Shown here: piece by piece, positions 19,179 through 29,157 of the stretch
Layout of the letters: every line of letters starts with the position of its first letter
How positions within the stretch are numbered: the stretch's first letter is position 1
DNA from: Eubacteriales bacterium
Lineage (GTDB): Bacteria > Bacillota > Clostridia > Christensenellales > Aristaeellaceae
NCBI GenBank assembly: GCA_028693055.1
Contig: JAQUWD010000011.1
Location: 1-64,000, forward strand
DNA length: 64,000 nt
Direction: 5' to 3'
The notes under the pieces: generated by a model
Seen by the model: the letters and a program-made list of their open reading frames with translations, nothing else
Told to the model about the DNA's origin: nothing
The model's database searches: none
Translations under genes and position numbers: made by a program

Positions 19179-20435
19179 TTATTCCAAGGCTTGCTTTAAA
19201 TCGAGGATGAGGTCCTCCGGGTTTTCAAGCCCAATGCTCAAACGGATTAGCTCCGGCCGTACCCCGGCCGCCAATAGCTCTTCATTGTTCATCTGCCCGT
19301 GGGTGGTGCTGGCGGGATGAATCACAAGGCTCTTTGCGTCTGCTACGTTGGCTAGTAGGCTGAATAAATGAAGGCGATCAATAAACCGACGGCCTTCCTC
19401 CACGCCGCCCTTTACCCCAAAGCTCATGACCGCCCCCGCACCGTTAGGCGTATATTTCATGGCTCTCTCGTGATAGGGATCGCCCGGAAGCATGGGATAG
19501 TGCACATAAGCCACATTGGGGTGACTGTCCAGAAATTGCGCAATCTTCAATGCATTTTGGCAGTGACGCTCTACCCTTAGGCTGAGGGTCTCCAATCCTT
19601 GCAAAATCAAAAAGGCGTTAAAAGGGCTCAGGCACGCGCCAAATTCACGTATCATTTGGCAGCGCAAACGGCTTGCTACCGGCGCGGGTTGGTCGGCGTA
19701 AATGATCTTTCCGTTTTGTGGGTCAGGCTGCGTCATCACGGCAAAACGGGGAGAATGAAAATCAAAACGTCCCATATCGATCACACAGCCGCCAATCGAG
19801 GTGCCATGTCCGCCAGCGTATTTGCTTAAAGAATGGACGATAATATCCGCATAGGGCTTTGCGCAAAAGATAGGCGGCATGCCAAAGGTATTGTCCAGCA
19901 CGATGGGAACGCCGTGGCGATTTGCGATGGCGCGGATTTTTTCAAAATCAGGAATATTGATATTCGGGTTGCAGATGGTTTCTAAATAAATCATTCGCGT
20001 GCGCTCGCCGATCGCGTTTTCCATAGCGTCCAAATCATCCGGGGAAACAAAGGTGGTATGGATATCGCTCACCTGAGGCAGCCGGGAAGCGAGCAGGGTA
20101 TACGTACCTCCATAGAGGGTTGATATGGCGACGATGTGGTCGCCATGTCCGCAAAGGGCGTAAATAGCGGCGGAAATCGCCGCCATACCGCTGGCAAAGC
20201 AGACTGTCGCCACCCCTTGCTCGATGGCGGTCATGCGCTGCTCAAGAGCCTCGATGGTGGGGTTATCGATGCGGGTATAGGTAAACCCCTTCACGCTGCT
20301 GTTGAAAACCCCGGCTGCCATAGCCGCGTCGTCATAGCAGTAGGAGGTAGTTTGATAAATCGGCATGGCACGGGAGTGGGTTTCCCGGTCGGGATGTTGT
20401 CCGGCATGTAGCTGAATAGTATCCAAATGTTCCAT
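19179..20435 (-). CDS. metY: O-acetylhomoserine aminocarboxypropyltransferase / Cys-Met metabolism PLP enzyme
   Basis: HAGQHPDRETHSRAMPIYQTTSY, SLSKYAGGHGTSIGG PLP lysine motif, RLSIGLENPEDLILDLKQAL. Confidence 0.92.
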   Translation of the reverse strand: MEHLDTIQLHAGQHPDRETHSRAMPIYQTTSYCYDDAAMAAGVFNSSVKGFTYTRIDNPTIEALEQRMTAIEQGVATVCFASGMAAISAAIYALCGHGDHIVAISTLYGGTYTLLASRLPQVSDIHTTFVSPDDLDAMENAIGERTRMIYLETICNPNINIPDFEKIRAIANRHGVPIVLDNTFGMPPIFCAKPYADIIVHSLSKYAGGHGTSIGGCVIDMGRFDFHSPRFAVMTQPDPQNGKIIYADQPAPVASRLRCQMIREFGACLSPFNAFLILQGLETLSLRVERHCQNALKIAQFLDSHPNVAYVHYPMLPGDPYHERAMKYTPNGAGAVMSFGVKGGVEEGRRFIDRLHLFSLLANVADAKSLVIHPASTTHGQMNNEELLAAGVRPELIRLSIGLENPEDLILDLKQALE

Positions 20436-20464
20436 AGTCGTCTCTCCCCATTTTCAGCATAGGA

Positions 20465-23400
20465 TTATTTGATGATCTGGTTTCCTTCCAAGTCATAATA
20501 CTTTTTCTCGGCAACGCTACCGTCCGTCTGATAGGTGTATTCCACAGACGCATATCCGTCGCTATTCAAAACCGCCCTGCCACCGCGATCCAAATAGCTT
20601 TCCTTCACAACTTTTTTGTTGCTGTTGTACTCGCGTACCACGATAGCGTAGCCCTTTACCTGCAGCACTGGCAATCTTCTGTCGTCGTAATAGGATTCTT
20701 TGCTCACATTACCCGCATCGTCATACTCTCTCTCAAGCATAGCGTAACCTTGATCGATCATCATTGGTTCGCTATTTACGTCATAATAGCTCTCCTTAAT
20801 GATCTTCTGATCCCTAAAGGTTCTCTGCACCATGTAATAGCCATTTTTATGAACGATCGGCTGACCGTTTCCATCATAATAGGCTTCTTCGTTACAATTA
20901 CCCGCGTCATCATAGCCGCGCTTTACCATGGCATAGCCGTTTGACAGCGTAAGCGGCTGACCTTCCCCATCAAAGTAGCTTTCTTCAATGATTTTCTTAT
21001 TTTCATTATATACGCGCCGTAGGATCGAGTAACCATTTTTGTGAGCCACCGGTAAGCCATTTCCATCAAAATAGGCTTCTTCGTTTACATTGCCCGCTTC
21101 GTCATAGCCGCGCTTTATCTTTGCATAGCCGTTTGGCAGCGTAAGCGGCTGACCTTCCACATCAAAGTAGCTTTCTTCGATAATCTTCTTGTTATCACTA
21201 AATACGCGCTGTATCCTGTGATAGCCGCTTTTGTGAGCTACCGGCAAGCCGTTTCCATCGAAGTAGGCCTCTTCGTTCACATTGCCCGCTTCGTCATAGC
21301 CGCGCTTCAGCATTGCATAACCGTTTGCCAAAGTCAACGGCTGATTGTCACCATCATAGTAGCGCTCTTCAATGATCTGCTTTTCCTCATTATACACACG
21401 TCGTATCATCCAATAGCCATTTTTATGGGCGACTTGCTGTCCTTCTCCGTCGAAGTAGGCTTCTTCGTTCACATTGCCCGCTTCGTCATAGCCGCGCTTC
21501 AGCATCGCATAGCCGTTTGGCATTGTCATTGGCTGTTCGCTGCTGTCAAAGTAGCTTTCCTGCACAACTTTCTTGTTTTCATTGTACACGCGATGTATGG
21601 AATAATACCCATTTTTATGAGCAACTGGCTGTCCGCTACCGTCGAAATAGCTTTCTTCGCTCACATTGCCCGCTTCATCATAGCCGCGCTTTAGCGCTGC
21701 ATAGCCGTTGGACAATGTAAGCGGTTGATTGGACGTATCAAAGTAGCTTTCCTCAATAATTTGCTTCTTATCGTTAAATACACGCCGTACGATGGCATAA
21801 CCGTTCTTATGAGAAACGGGCTGTCCGTTTCCGTCGAAATAGCTTTCTTCGATGACATTTCCCACTTCATCATAGACGCGCTTTAGCATCGCGTACCCAT
21901 TAGTCAAGATGATAGGCAGATTTTTCGCATCAAAGTAGCTTTCCTGAATCACTTTTTTATTTTCGTTGTACACCCGCCGAAGAATCACATAACCGTTCTT
22001 GTGAGTTACTGGCTGTCCATTTCCGTCATAATAGGCTTCCTCGCTTACATTGCCCGCTTCGTCATAGCCGCGCTTCAGCATCGCATAGCCGTTTGCCAGC
22101 GTTATAGGCGCGCTGTTTCCGTCAAAATAGCTTTCTTCGATGATTTGTTTTTTTTCGTTGAATATACGTCTCAAGAGCGCATATCCATTTTTATGGACTA
22201 CCGGCTTTCCGTTTCCATCGAAATAGGCTTCTTCGTTTACATTGCCCGCCTCGTCATAGCCGCGCTTCAGCATCGCATAGCCGTTTGTCAGCGTTATAGG
22301 CGCACCGTTTCCGTCAAAATAGCTTTCTTCGATGATTTGTTTTTTTTCGTTGAATATACGTCTCAAGAGCGAATATCCATTTTTATGGACTACCGGCTTT
22401 CCGTTTCCATCGAAATAGGCTTCTTCGTTTACATTACCCGCATCGTCATAGCCGCGCTTGAGCATCGCATAGCCGTTTGCCAGCGTTACAGGCGCGCTGT
22501 TTTCGTCAAAATAGCTTTCTTCGATAATTTTATTGCTTTCATTGTATATGCGCCGTACCAGAGCGTACCCGTTTTTGTGCGCTACGGGCTGTCCGTTTCC
22601 GTCGAAATAGGCTTCTTCGTTTACATTGCCCACCTCGTCATAGTCGCGCTTGAGCATCGCATAGCCGTTTGTCAGCGTTATGGGCGCGCTGTTTTCGTCG
22701 AAATAGCTTTCTTCCACGATTTTATTATTTTCATTGTATAAACGCCGTACCAGCGCGTACCCGTTTTTATGCGCTACGGGCTGTCCGTTTCCGTCGAAAT
22801 AAGCTTCTGCGTTTACATTGCCTGCTTCGTCATAGCCGCGCTTCAGCATCGCATAGCCGTTTGCCAGCGTCACAGACGCACCATTTTCGTCAAAATAGCT
22901 TTCTTCGATGATTTTATTGTTTTCATTGTATACACGCCTTACTAAGGCATATCCATTTTTGTGTGCTACGGGCTGTCCGTTTCCGTCAAAATAAGCTTCT
23001 TCATTTACATTGCCCGCTTCGTCATAACCGCGCTTTAGCATCGCATAGCCGTTTGCCAGCGTCACAGGCTGATCTGCCTCGTCAAAGTAACTTTCCTGAA
23101 TAATCTTCTTGTTCTCGTTGTACACCCGCCGAAGAATCGCATAACCGCTCTTGTGCTGTACAGGCTGAACGTTACCGTCAAAATAGGCTTCTTCGTTTAC
23201 ATTGCCCGCTTCATCATAGCCGCGCTTTAGCATTGCATAACCGTTTGCCAACGTTACGGGTTCTCCGTTTTCATTGTAATAGCTTTCTTCAATGATCTTT
23301 TTTTCCTCGTTGTACACCCGTTTTAAAGAATAATAACCGTTCTTATGCATGATGGGCTGGTCGTTTCCATCATAATAGGCTTCTTCGTTTACATTGCCCG

Positions 23401-25831
23401 CTTCGTCATAGCCGCGCTTTAGCATTGCATAGCCGTTTGCTAGTAGGATAGGCGCACCCTTTTCATCAAAATAGCTTTCCTCAATGACCTTCTTGTTTTC
23501 GTTAAACACCCGTTGTATCTCCGCATATCCCGCTTTACTCAGCAACGGCTGCTCATCCGTGTCAAAATATGTTTCTGAAGAGACATTACCGTTTTCATCA
23601 TAAGAGCGCTGAACCACATGGTATCCGTTTTTGCAAAGAATCGGCTGTTCTTCTTCATCAAAATAGCTTTCGCTGGCAAGCTTGCCATTATCGTAGTACG
23701 TTTTTTTTACTGCTGCATAGCCGTTGCTATTTCGCGTAGCCTTCCCCTGTTCATCAAAGTATCGTTCCTCAGCCACGTATTGCTTTTCATCATAAGCTCG
23801 TTCAAAAGAAGCATAGCCTTGGCTTACCTTGCAGGGCTGCCCATCCGCCGCTAAATAGCTTTCCCGGATCAGTAGCTTGCCGTCGTACTGCCGTAAACGC
23901 ACGGCATAGCCGTCCTTGCCCATCATTGGCTTTCCGTTTCTATCTAAAAAACCATATTCTATTACGTTTCCATTTTCATCATAGGAGGAAACGATCGTGC
24001 CATATCCGTTTGCTGTTTCCACGAATCCATCGTTAAGGTCCAAATAACTCTCTTTAACAATCTTCCCATTTTCGTTTAGCATGCAGAGCTTTTTGGCATA
24101 CCCGTCCGCTAGCTTTATCGGCTGGTTATCCGCACCGTAATAGGTAAGCGTATAGGAGGTACGATCCTCACTGTAAGCCTTGCGCGTATAGGCGTATTCG
24201 TTGCCCATAAGGGCAAGGGAGCCGTCCTTCAAATAGTAAAGGGTGGATAAAAGCGTATCCTCTTCATCGTATTCGTTTATCTTGGAAGCATAACCAGAGG
24301 AGCAATTCATCAGCTCCCCTTCCAAATCAAAATAGCTTTCTTCCTCCACTTTACCGTTTTCATGGTAGCGGTAATTCACTCCATGATATCCAGAGGTGGA
24401 ATAGACTCCTTCTCCATTGATAAAATACGATTCCGTAGCAACCTTGCTATCATAATAAGTATAGTGGATTTCACTGTAGCCCTTTGCGTTTACAACAGGC
24501 TGCCCGTCTGTATCCAGATAAGTGGTTACCAGCTTTTTGCCGTCTTCATCCACCGTATAGGAAATGGAGCTGTACCCCTGCGTGGTCACGACGAGTTTGC
24601 CTTTTGCATCCAAATAACGCTGCCCGGTCAGGTGCTTGTCATCATCATAGAAATACTCAATCTTCGCGTAGCCTTCCGCGCTTTCGATGATATTCCCCTT
24701 CGTATCGTAATAGGATGTGGTTCCAATCTGAGAATTGATAGCAAAGCTGTTTTTCAGCTTCGCATATCCCAGCTGCGGTACGATCATGAGCTTATCCTTA
24801 TCATTATAGTAGCGAATCTGAGAGACGCGTCCATTGGTGGCATATTCGGTATCAACACGGGAGTATCCCTTGTCATGATAGGTGCGGTTGCCATCCGCAT
24901 CATAATAGCATTCGCTTCTCACACGATTTCTGCCGTCATATTCTCGGGAGATTCCATAATATCCCCCCGTTTGCTGACAGGGCTGCTCAAATTCGTCAAA
25001 ATACATTTCTTTGGTGGGGTTTACCGCCCCGCCCGCATATTCGTAGGTCACATAGGCATAACCAGCCTTTACCATCGTCAGATTTCCATTTTCATCATAA
25101 TAAGCCATTTTACGAAAACGGCCTTTTTCATAGGTCTTTTCCATCGTCGCATAGCCGACGTTGGTGTTAAAAACACTATTACCTGCCGCATCCAGATAAG
25201 CGATACGGCTTGTATAGGTTTCCCCTACATATTCAAAAATAGCCGTAGCATAACCGTTTTCATTATTCATCGGCTGTCCGTCAGCGTTAAAATACTCTTC
25301 CTTGTTCTTCTTGGTCTTATCATATTTATTAGTGAAATAGCTAAATACGCAATGGGCATAAAGAGTGTCCGAGCGTACCGGCTGCTCATTGGCGTCATAA
25401 TTCCACGTGTCCAACAGCCAACGTCCTTTATAGGCGCTGATTTGTTTCGCGAATCCTTCCGGGCCAACAGCCAGCTGTCCGTCCTGATCATAGTAGATTT
25501 TTTCAATGACCTTGCGGCTTCCATTCCATTTCTGTGTGCATACGGCATAACCGTCGGCATTATTGACGGGTTCACCCTTAGCGTCTAAATACTCCGTCTT
25601 TACCAGCAAAGAACCGGAGGCATAGGTATACTTAACGGTAGCATAGCCAAGATTATCCGCTATTGTCGGATTACCGGACGCATCCACATAGGTAAGCCCG
25701 ATCAGCTTACCGTTATAAGCATAGGTTCGTTGAACTGATAGGTTGTTAGATACCTCTGCGCTTGACGAAAAAAGGGGAGCAAAAAGAAGGCAAATGCTAA
25801 CCAAACAACAAAGCAATTTATTGAAACGCAT
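20465..25831 (-). CDS. giant secreted tandem-repeat protein (1788 aa)
   Basis: Signal peptide MRFNKLLCCLVSICLLFAPLFSSSAEV followed almost entirely by ~32-aa repeats GYAxLKRxYDExGNVxEExYFDxxGxPVxxxN. Confidence 0.9.
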   Translation of the reverse strand: MRFNKLLCCLVSICLLFAPLFSSSAEVSNNLSVQRTYAYNGKLIGLTYVDASGNPTIADNLGYATVKYTYASGSLLVKTEYLDAKGEPVNNADGYAVCTQKWNGSRKVIEKIYYDQDGQLAVGPEGFAKQISAYKGRWLLDTWNYDANEQPVRSDTLYAHCVFSYFTNKYDKTKKNKEEYFNADGQPMNNENGYATAIFEYVGETYTSRIAYLDAAGNSVFNTNVGYATMEKTYEKGRFRKMAYYDENGNLTMVKAGYAYVTYEYAGGAVNPTKEMYFDEFEQPCQQTGGYYGISREYDGRNRVRSECYYDADGNRTYHDKGYSRVDTEYATNGRVSQIRYYNDKDKLMIVPQLGYAKLKNSFAINSQIGTTSYYDTKGNIIESAEGYAKIEYFYDDDKHLTGQRYLDAKGKLVVTTQGYSSISYTVDEDGKKLVTTYLDTDGQPVVNAKGYSEIHYTYYDSKVATESYFINGEGVYSTSGYHGVNYRYHENGKVEEESYFDLEGELMNCSSGYASKINEYDEEDTLLSTLYYLKDGSLALMGNEYAYTRKAYSEDRTSYTLTYYGADNQPIKLADGYAKKLCMLNENGKIVKESYLDLNDGFVETANGYGTIVSSYDENGNVIEYGFLDRNGKPMMGKDGYAVRLRQYDGKLLIRESYLAADGQPCKVSQGYASFERAYDEKQYVAEERYFDEQGKATRNSNGYAAVKKTYYDNGKLASESYFDEEEQPILCKNGYHVVQRSYDENGNVSSETYFDTDEQPLLSKAGYAEIQRVFNENKKVIEESYFDEKGAPILLANGYAMLKRGYDEAGNVNEEAYYDGNDQPIMHKNGYYSLKRVYNEEKKIIEESYYNENGEPVTLANGYAMLKRGYDEAGNVNEEAYFDGNVQPVQHKSGYAILRRVYNENKKIIQESYFDEADQPVTLANGYAMLKRGYDEAGNVNEEAYFDGNGQPVAHKNGYALVRRVYNENNKIIEESYFDENGASVTLANGYAMLKRGYDEAGNVNAEAYFDGNGQPVAHKNGYALVRRLYNENNKIVEESYFDENSAPITLTNGYAMLKRDYDEVGNVNEEAYFDGNGQPVAHKNGYALVRRIYNESNKIIEESYFDENSAPVTLANGYAMLKRGYDDAGNVNEEAYFDGNGKPVVHKNGYSLLRRIFNEKKQIIEESYFDGNGAPITLTNGYAMLKRGYDEAGNVNEEAYFDGNGKPVVHKNGYALLRRIFNEKKQIIEESYFDGNSAPITLANGYAMLKRGYDEAGNVSEEAYYDGNGQPVTHKNGYVILRRVYNENKKVIQESYFDAKNLPIILTNGYAMLKRVYDEVGNVIEESYFDGNGQPVSHKNGYAIVRRVFNDKKQIIEESYFDTSNQPLTLSNGYAALKRGYDEAGNVSEESYFDGSGQPVAHKNGYYSIHRVYNENKKVVQESYFDSSEQPMTMPNGYAMLKRGYDEAGNVNEEAYFDGEGQQVAHKNGYWMIRRVYNEEKQIIEERYYDGDNQPLTLANGYAMLKRGYDEAGNVNEEAYFDGNGLPVAHKSGYHRIQRVFSDNKKIIEESYFDVEGQPLTLPNGYAKIKRGYDEAGNVNEEAYFDGNGLPVAHKNGYSILRRVYNENKKIIEESYFDGEGQPLTLSNGYAMVKRGYDDAGNCNEEAYYDGNGQPIVHKNGYYMVQRTFRDQKIIKESYYDVNSEPMMIDQGYAMLEREYDDAGNVSKESYYDDRRLPVLQVKGYAIVVREYNSNKKVVKESYLDRGGRAVLNSDGYASVEYTYQTDGSVAEKKYYDLEGNQIIK
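20990..23500 (-). repeat. 192-bp (2 x 32 aa) tandem super-repeat array
   Basis: Recurrence of tcgtcatagccgcgctt(t/c)agcat at ~192-bp spacing, e.g. 22061, 22253, 22445. Confidence 0.85.
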
Positions 25832-25971
25832 AACTGTCTCTCCTTTACCATTTCACGAGCTGTAGTCAAAAGAAAACGGAAAAAAATGCCATAATGCATT
25901 TGATTCATTATGGCATATCCATTTCTATTTTTCAAGTAAACATTTGGCTTTCAAAGAAGAAACGCGCTTTT

Positions 25972-27354
25972 TTAGGCCTTGAAGAATTTTTCCACATAAC
26001 CCAATACAAAGATGATCAGCATGATGACAGGAAGCACATAGGTCAAATATCGACGGCTCCATTTGGGAAACTTGATTCCCTTACCCGCGTCGCATTCCTC
26101 AATGAAACGATCCCAGCCCCAGCCGCTTTTGCTGACACAAAAGGCCAGATAAATCAAGCTGCCCAGCGGCAGAAGGTTGTTGGAAACAATAAAATCCTCT
26201 AAATCCTGAATATTGCTCGCGCCGCCTAGGGGATGAAACCCACTTAACAGGTTAAAGCCGAGCACGCAAGGCAGGCTCAGCAATGCGATCAGCCCGAAGT
26301 TGATCCAAACGGATTTTTTACGAGACCAACCCCAAAGATCAATGGCAAAGCTAATAATATTTTCAAAGACAGCCACAATGGTGGACAAGGCCGCAAAGGA
26401 CATAAACACAAAGAAAAGCGTGCCCCACAACCGTCCGCCCGCCATCTGATTAAATACGTTGGGAAGGGTGACAAACACCAAGCCCGGGCCGGCCCCCGGC
26501 TCTACTCCAAAGGAAAAACAAGCGGGGAAAATAATCAAGCCAGCCAAAAAAGCAGCGAAGGTATCCAACAGACAGATGTTCACGCTTTCGCCCATCAGGC
26601 TATGCTCCCGGCTGATATAGCTGCCGAAGATCGCCATGGAACCGATACCGATGCTCAGTGTGAAGAAAGCCTGCCCCATAGCCGCATAAACGGCGTCCCA
26701 CAATCCGCCTTCCACTAATCTGCCAAAATCAGGCACCAAATAAAATTGTATGCCAGCGGAAGCGTTTGGTAAGGTCAAGCTGCGCACGCAAAGGATGATC
26801 ATGATCACAAACAAAGCGCTCATCATCAGCTTTGTGATTCTTTCTACGCCCTTTTGCAGTCCAAGGCTGCATATCAAAAAGCCGAGAAGCATGGTGATCA
26901 GCATCCAAAAAGTCATTTCAACAGGGTTTGTCAGCATCGCATCAAAAACGCCGCCTACCGCTTCAACGCTCAGCCCGTCAAAAACCCCGGAGGCGCTTTT
27001 GAAAACATAAGAGAGCATCCACCCGGCGACAGTGGTATAAAACATCATCAAAAGGTAGTTGCCGATCACACCGAAAATGCTAAAGATATGCCATTTCGTA
27101 CCCTTTGGCTCTAAGGTATGAAAGCTGCGCGCAACGGATTTCTGGCTGGCCCGGCCAACGGATAACTCCATCGTCATGATGGGAAGCCCCAGAATCGCCA
27201 AAAAGAAAAGGTAGAACAATACAAAGGCAGCGCCGCCGTATTTTCCCACAATGTACGGAAATCTCCATACGTTGCCAAGGCCGATGGCACAGCCTGCCGA
27301 AATAAGAAGAAAGCCCAAACGCGATGAAAACTTTTCCCGCTGCATTGTTATCAA
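25972..27354 (-). CDS. neurotransmitter:sodium symporter (NSS/SNF) family transporter
   Basis: FSSRLGFLLISAGCAIGLGNVWRFPYIVGKYGGAAFVLFYLFFLAILGLPIM. Confidence 0.95.
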   Translation of the reverse strand: MITMQREKFSSRLGFLLISAGCAIGLGNVWRFPYIVGKYGGAAFVLFYLFFLAILGLPIMTMELSVGRASQKSVARSFHTLEPKGTKWHIFSIFGVIGNYLLMMFYTTVAGWMLSYVFKSASGVFDGLSVEAVGGVFDAMLTNPVEMTFWMLITMLLGFLICSLGLQKGVERITKLMMSALFVIMIILCVRSLTLPNASAGIQFYLVPDFGRLVEGGLWDAVYAAMGQAFFTLSIGIGSMAIFGSYISREHSLMGESVNICLLDTFAAFLAGLIIFPACFSFGVEPGAGPGLVFVTLPNVFNQMAGGRLWGTLFFVFMSFAALSTIVAVFENIISFAIDLWGWSRKKSVWINFGLIALLSLPCVLGFNLLSGFHPLGGASNIQDLEDFIVSNNLLPLGSLIYLAFCVSKSGWGWDRFIEECDAGKGIKFPKWSRRYLTYVLPVIMLIIFVLGYVEKFFKA

Positions 27355-27359
27355 TCCCT

Positions 27360-28475
27360 TTAATTATATACCCTTACCGGCAGTACCAGATACAAATAGC
27401 TATCGCCGTCCAAGGGACAGATCACGCACGGGCTGACGCTGGTGTTCATGCATAGCGTGCAGCATTCCTCGTCCACGTTTTTAATCACGTCGCTGATATA
27501 CCGGGCGTTAAAGGCGATCTCGATATCCTCGCCCTCCAAATGAGCGTCCAAATCCTCTAATACATCTCCCATTTCGCTGTTGGAGGTGATTTTTAGATTG
27601 TTTTGGGTGGCTTTCATACGGATCAGATTATTTTTGCCTTCCTTAGCCATCAAGCTGGCGCGTTCGATGGAATCCTGCAATTCCTTACGCTTTACCGTCA
27701 CTCGACTTAACCATGCGGTAGGCAGAATCTGACGATAATTAATGTATTCGCCGGCTAATAGACTGGTGACTAACGTCGTGTTCCCAATGACAGCCATGAG
27801 ATGGGTGCTGTCGATATGGAAGGTGCACATGCCGTTATCGTCGTCCATAATATGAGTAAGCTCGTTCATTACCCTGCCGGGAATAATGGCTTTAACCTCA
27901 TCTTTTCCCTCTGGCAATACGAAGGTATCGTGCATACGCTGTAAAGCGAGCCTAAAGCCGTCTAAGCCAATCAGACGAAGCTCCTCCTTGGTTACCTCCA
28001 TCAAGCAGCCTGTAAGGGCCTGACGGCTCTCCTGAATGGCAATCGCAAAGGTTACCTTGCTGATCATATCCCGTAGCTTCTTTTGGGGGAAATGAAGGGC
28101 ATGGGTATTGATGAGATCCTTCATTTCTGGAAACTCGTCTACAGCCATACCGGTGATGGTGGAGCGGCTTTGCCCGCAGCGAATGGACACAGCCATATTA
28201 TCGTTCATGGAAAAGCTGGCTATCCCTTCCGGTAGCTTTCGAACGATTTCCGTTAAGAGGCGGCCCGGCAAAACCACCTCGCCTGCTTCCTTGATATCAG
28301 CCTTCACAAAGGAACGGATGCTTAAGGAGCCGTCGGAGCATAGCAGATTAACGCCATCCTCCTCCGTGCGCACCAGCACGCCTTCTAATATTTGCATAGC
28401 GGGACGGGCGCTTAACGCACGGGTAGCGTTTACCAAGCCGTATACTAAATCCTGCGCGGAGCATTCAAACTTCAT
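27360..28475 (-). CDS. dnaN: DNA polymerase III beta subunit (sliding clamp)
   Basis: MKFECSAQDLVYGLVNATRALSARPAMQILEGVLV..., C-terminal PL...YLYLVLPVRVYN; ATG at 28475 with RBS ggaggtacc. Confidence 0.92.
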   Translation of the reverse strand: MKFECSAQDLVYGLVNATRALSARPAMQILEGVLVRTEEDGVNLLCSDGSLSIRSFVKADIKEAGEVVLPGRLLTEIVRKLPEGIASFSMNDNMAVSIRCGQSRSTITGMAVDEFPEMKDLINTHALHFPQKKLRDMISKVTFAIAIQESRQALTGCLMEVTKEELRLIGLDGFRLALQRMHDTFVLPEGKDEVKAIIPGRVMNELTHIMDDDNGMCTFHIDSTHLMAVIGNTTLVTSLLAGEYINYRQILPTAWLSRVTVKRKELQDSIERASLMAKEGKNNLIRMKATQNNLKITSNSEMGDVLEDLDAHLEGEDIEIAFNARYISDVIKNVDEECCTLCMNTSVSPCVICPLDGDSYLYLVLPVRVYN

Positions 28476-28890
28476 TGGGGTACCTCCAATACCGTAGTAG
28501 TAGTATTTATAAACAGTAGTAGTAGTAGGGGGTGTGGAAAACATGGAAAAGCGGGTTATTTCCAATGCTCGTTTCAAAAATGCCCTTGGAAAGAGCAAGG
28601 TTTATTTTGGGAAAAGAGGAGGTTTTCCATAGGCAAAGACGTTCTTTTCTCAAAATGAGCGCTATCCTTTCGTTTTTAGGTAGGCTCAAAGCTATAAAAT
28701 TCGTGATCGACCCTTTTCTTTCCTGCAAATAAAAAGGAAAACCTCTCCTCAAAAAAAGACAGAAGCTTGTAAAAAATCCTTTTTCCACATTTTCCATAGG
28801 TTGAGGAAAAGCATAAGAGGAGAAAAAAGGTCGAATCCTATAAGCGTTTGGCGGCTCTTTCCACAAGCAGCGCTGATCTTTTCAACAGCC
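28476..28890. promoter_or_regulatory. candidate oriC / DnaA-trio (basal unwinding) region
   Basis: TAGx3 28495-28503, AT-rich TATTTATAAAC, TAGx4 28517-28528, GGGG 28529-28532, TGTGGAAAA 28533-28541; further TTTTCCA(C/T)A boxes at 28623, 28781, 28790. Confidence 0.5.
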
Positions 28891-28895
28891 AGCGA

Positions 28896-29144
28896 TTATA
28901 AAAGAAGGGAAAGAACTTCTTCCATTGCCTGCTCCTCGTCCACGCCGTCAGCGGCTAGCGTTACCACGCCGTCTTGGGGGAAGGACTGTGATAGAAGCCC
29001 CAGCATGCTTTTCATATTCAGAATGGAATTGCCGTGCTCCATCAGAAAGGTACATTCGTACCGGGAAGCCGCTTTGGCGATGGCTGCGGCTTTCTCCCGA
29101 TTGATAGGCAGCAGGCTCGTTATGTTTACCGTAGTTCTTTTCAT
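28896..29144 (-). CDS. crh: HPr-family protein, Crh-like (no catalytic His at the His15 region)
   Basis: NSILNMKSMLGLLS (Ser46 region) present; GLHARPA replaced by SLLPINREKA; directly downstream of whiA. Confidence 0.7.
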   Translation of the reverse strand: MKRTTVNITSLLPINREKAAAIAKAASRYECTFLMEHGNSILNMKSMLGLLSQSFPQDGVVTLAADGVDEEQAMEEVLSLLL

Positions 29145-29157
29145 GGTGACAGACTCC

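Noticed and set aside
20990-23500. Regularly spaced repeats as a possible CRISPR array
   Set aside because: Period is 192 bp, in-frame coding repeats inside one ORF, no short repeat/unique spacer structure and no cas genes
21218-25588. Several plus-strand ORFs (158, 246 and 408 aa) antisense to the giant repeat gene
   Set aside because: Repeats of the minus-strand gene produce open antisense frames of repetitive hydrophobic sequence; the minus-strand protein has signal peptide and coherent repeats
28507-28866. 119-aa minus-strand ORF upstream of dnaN
   Set aside because: No RBS or family, overlaps the candidate oriC repeats; ends in YYYYCL encoded by the TAC/TAG repeat
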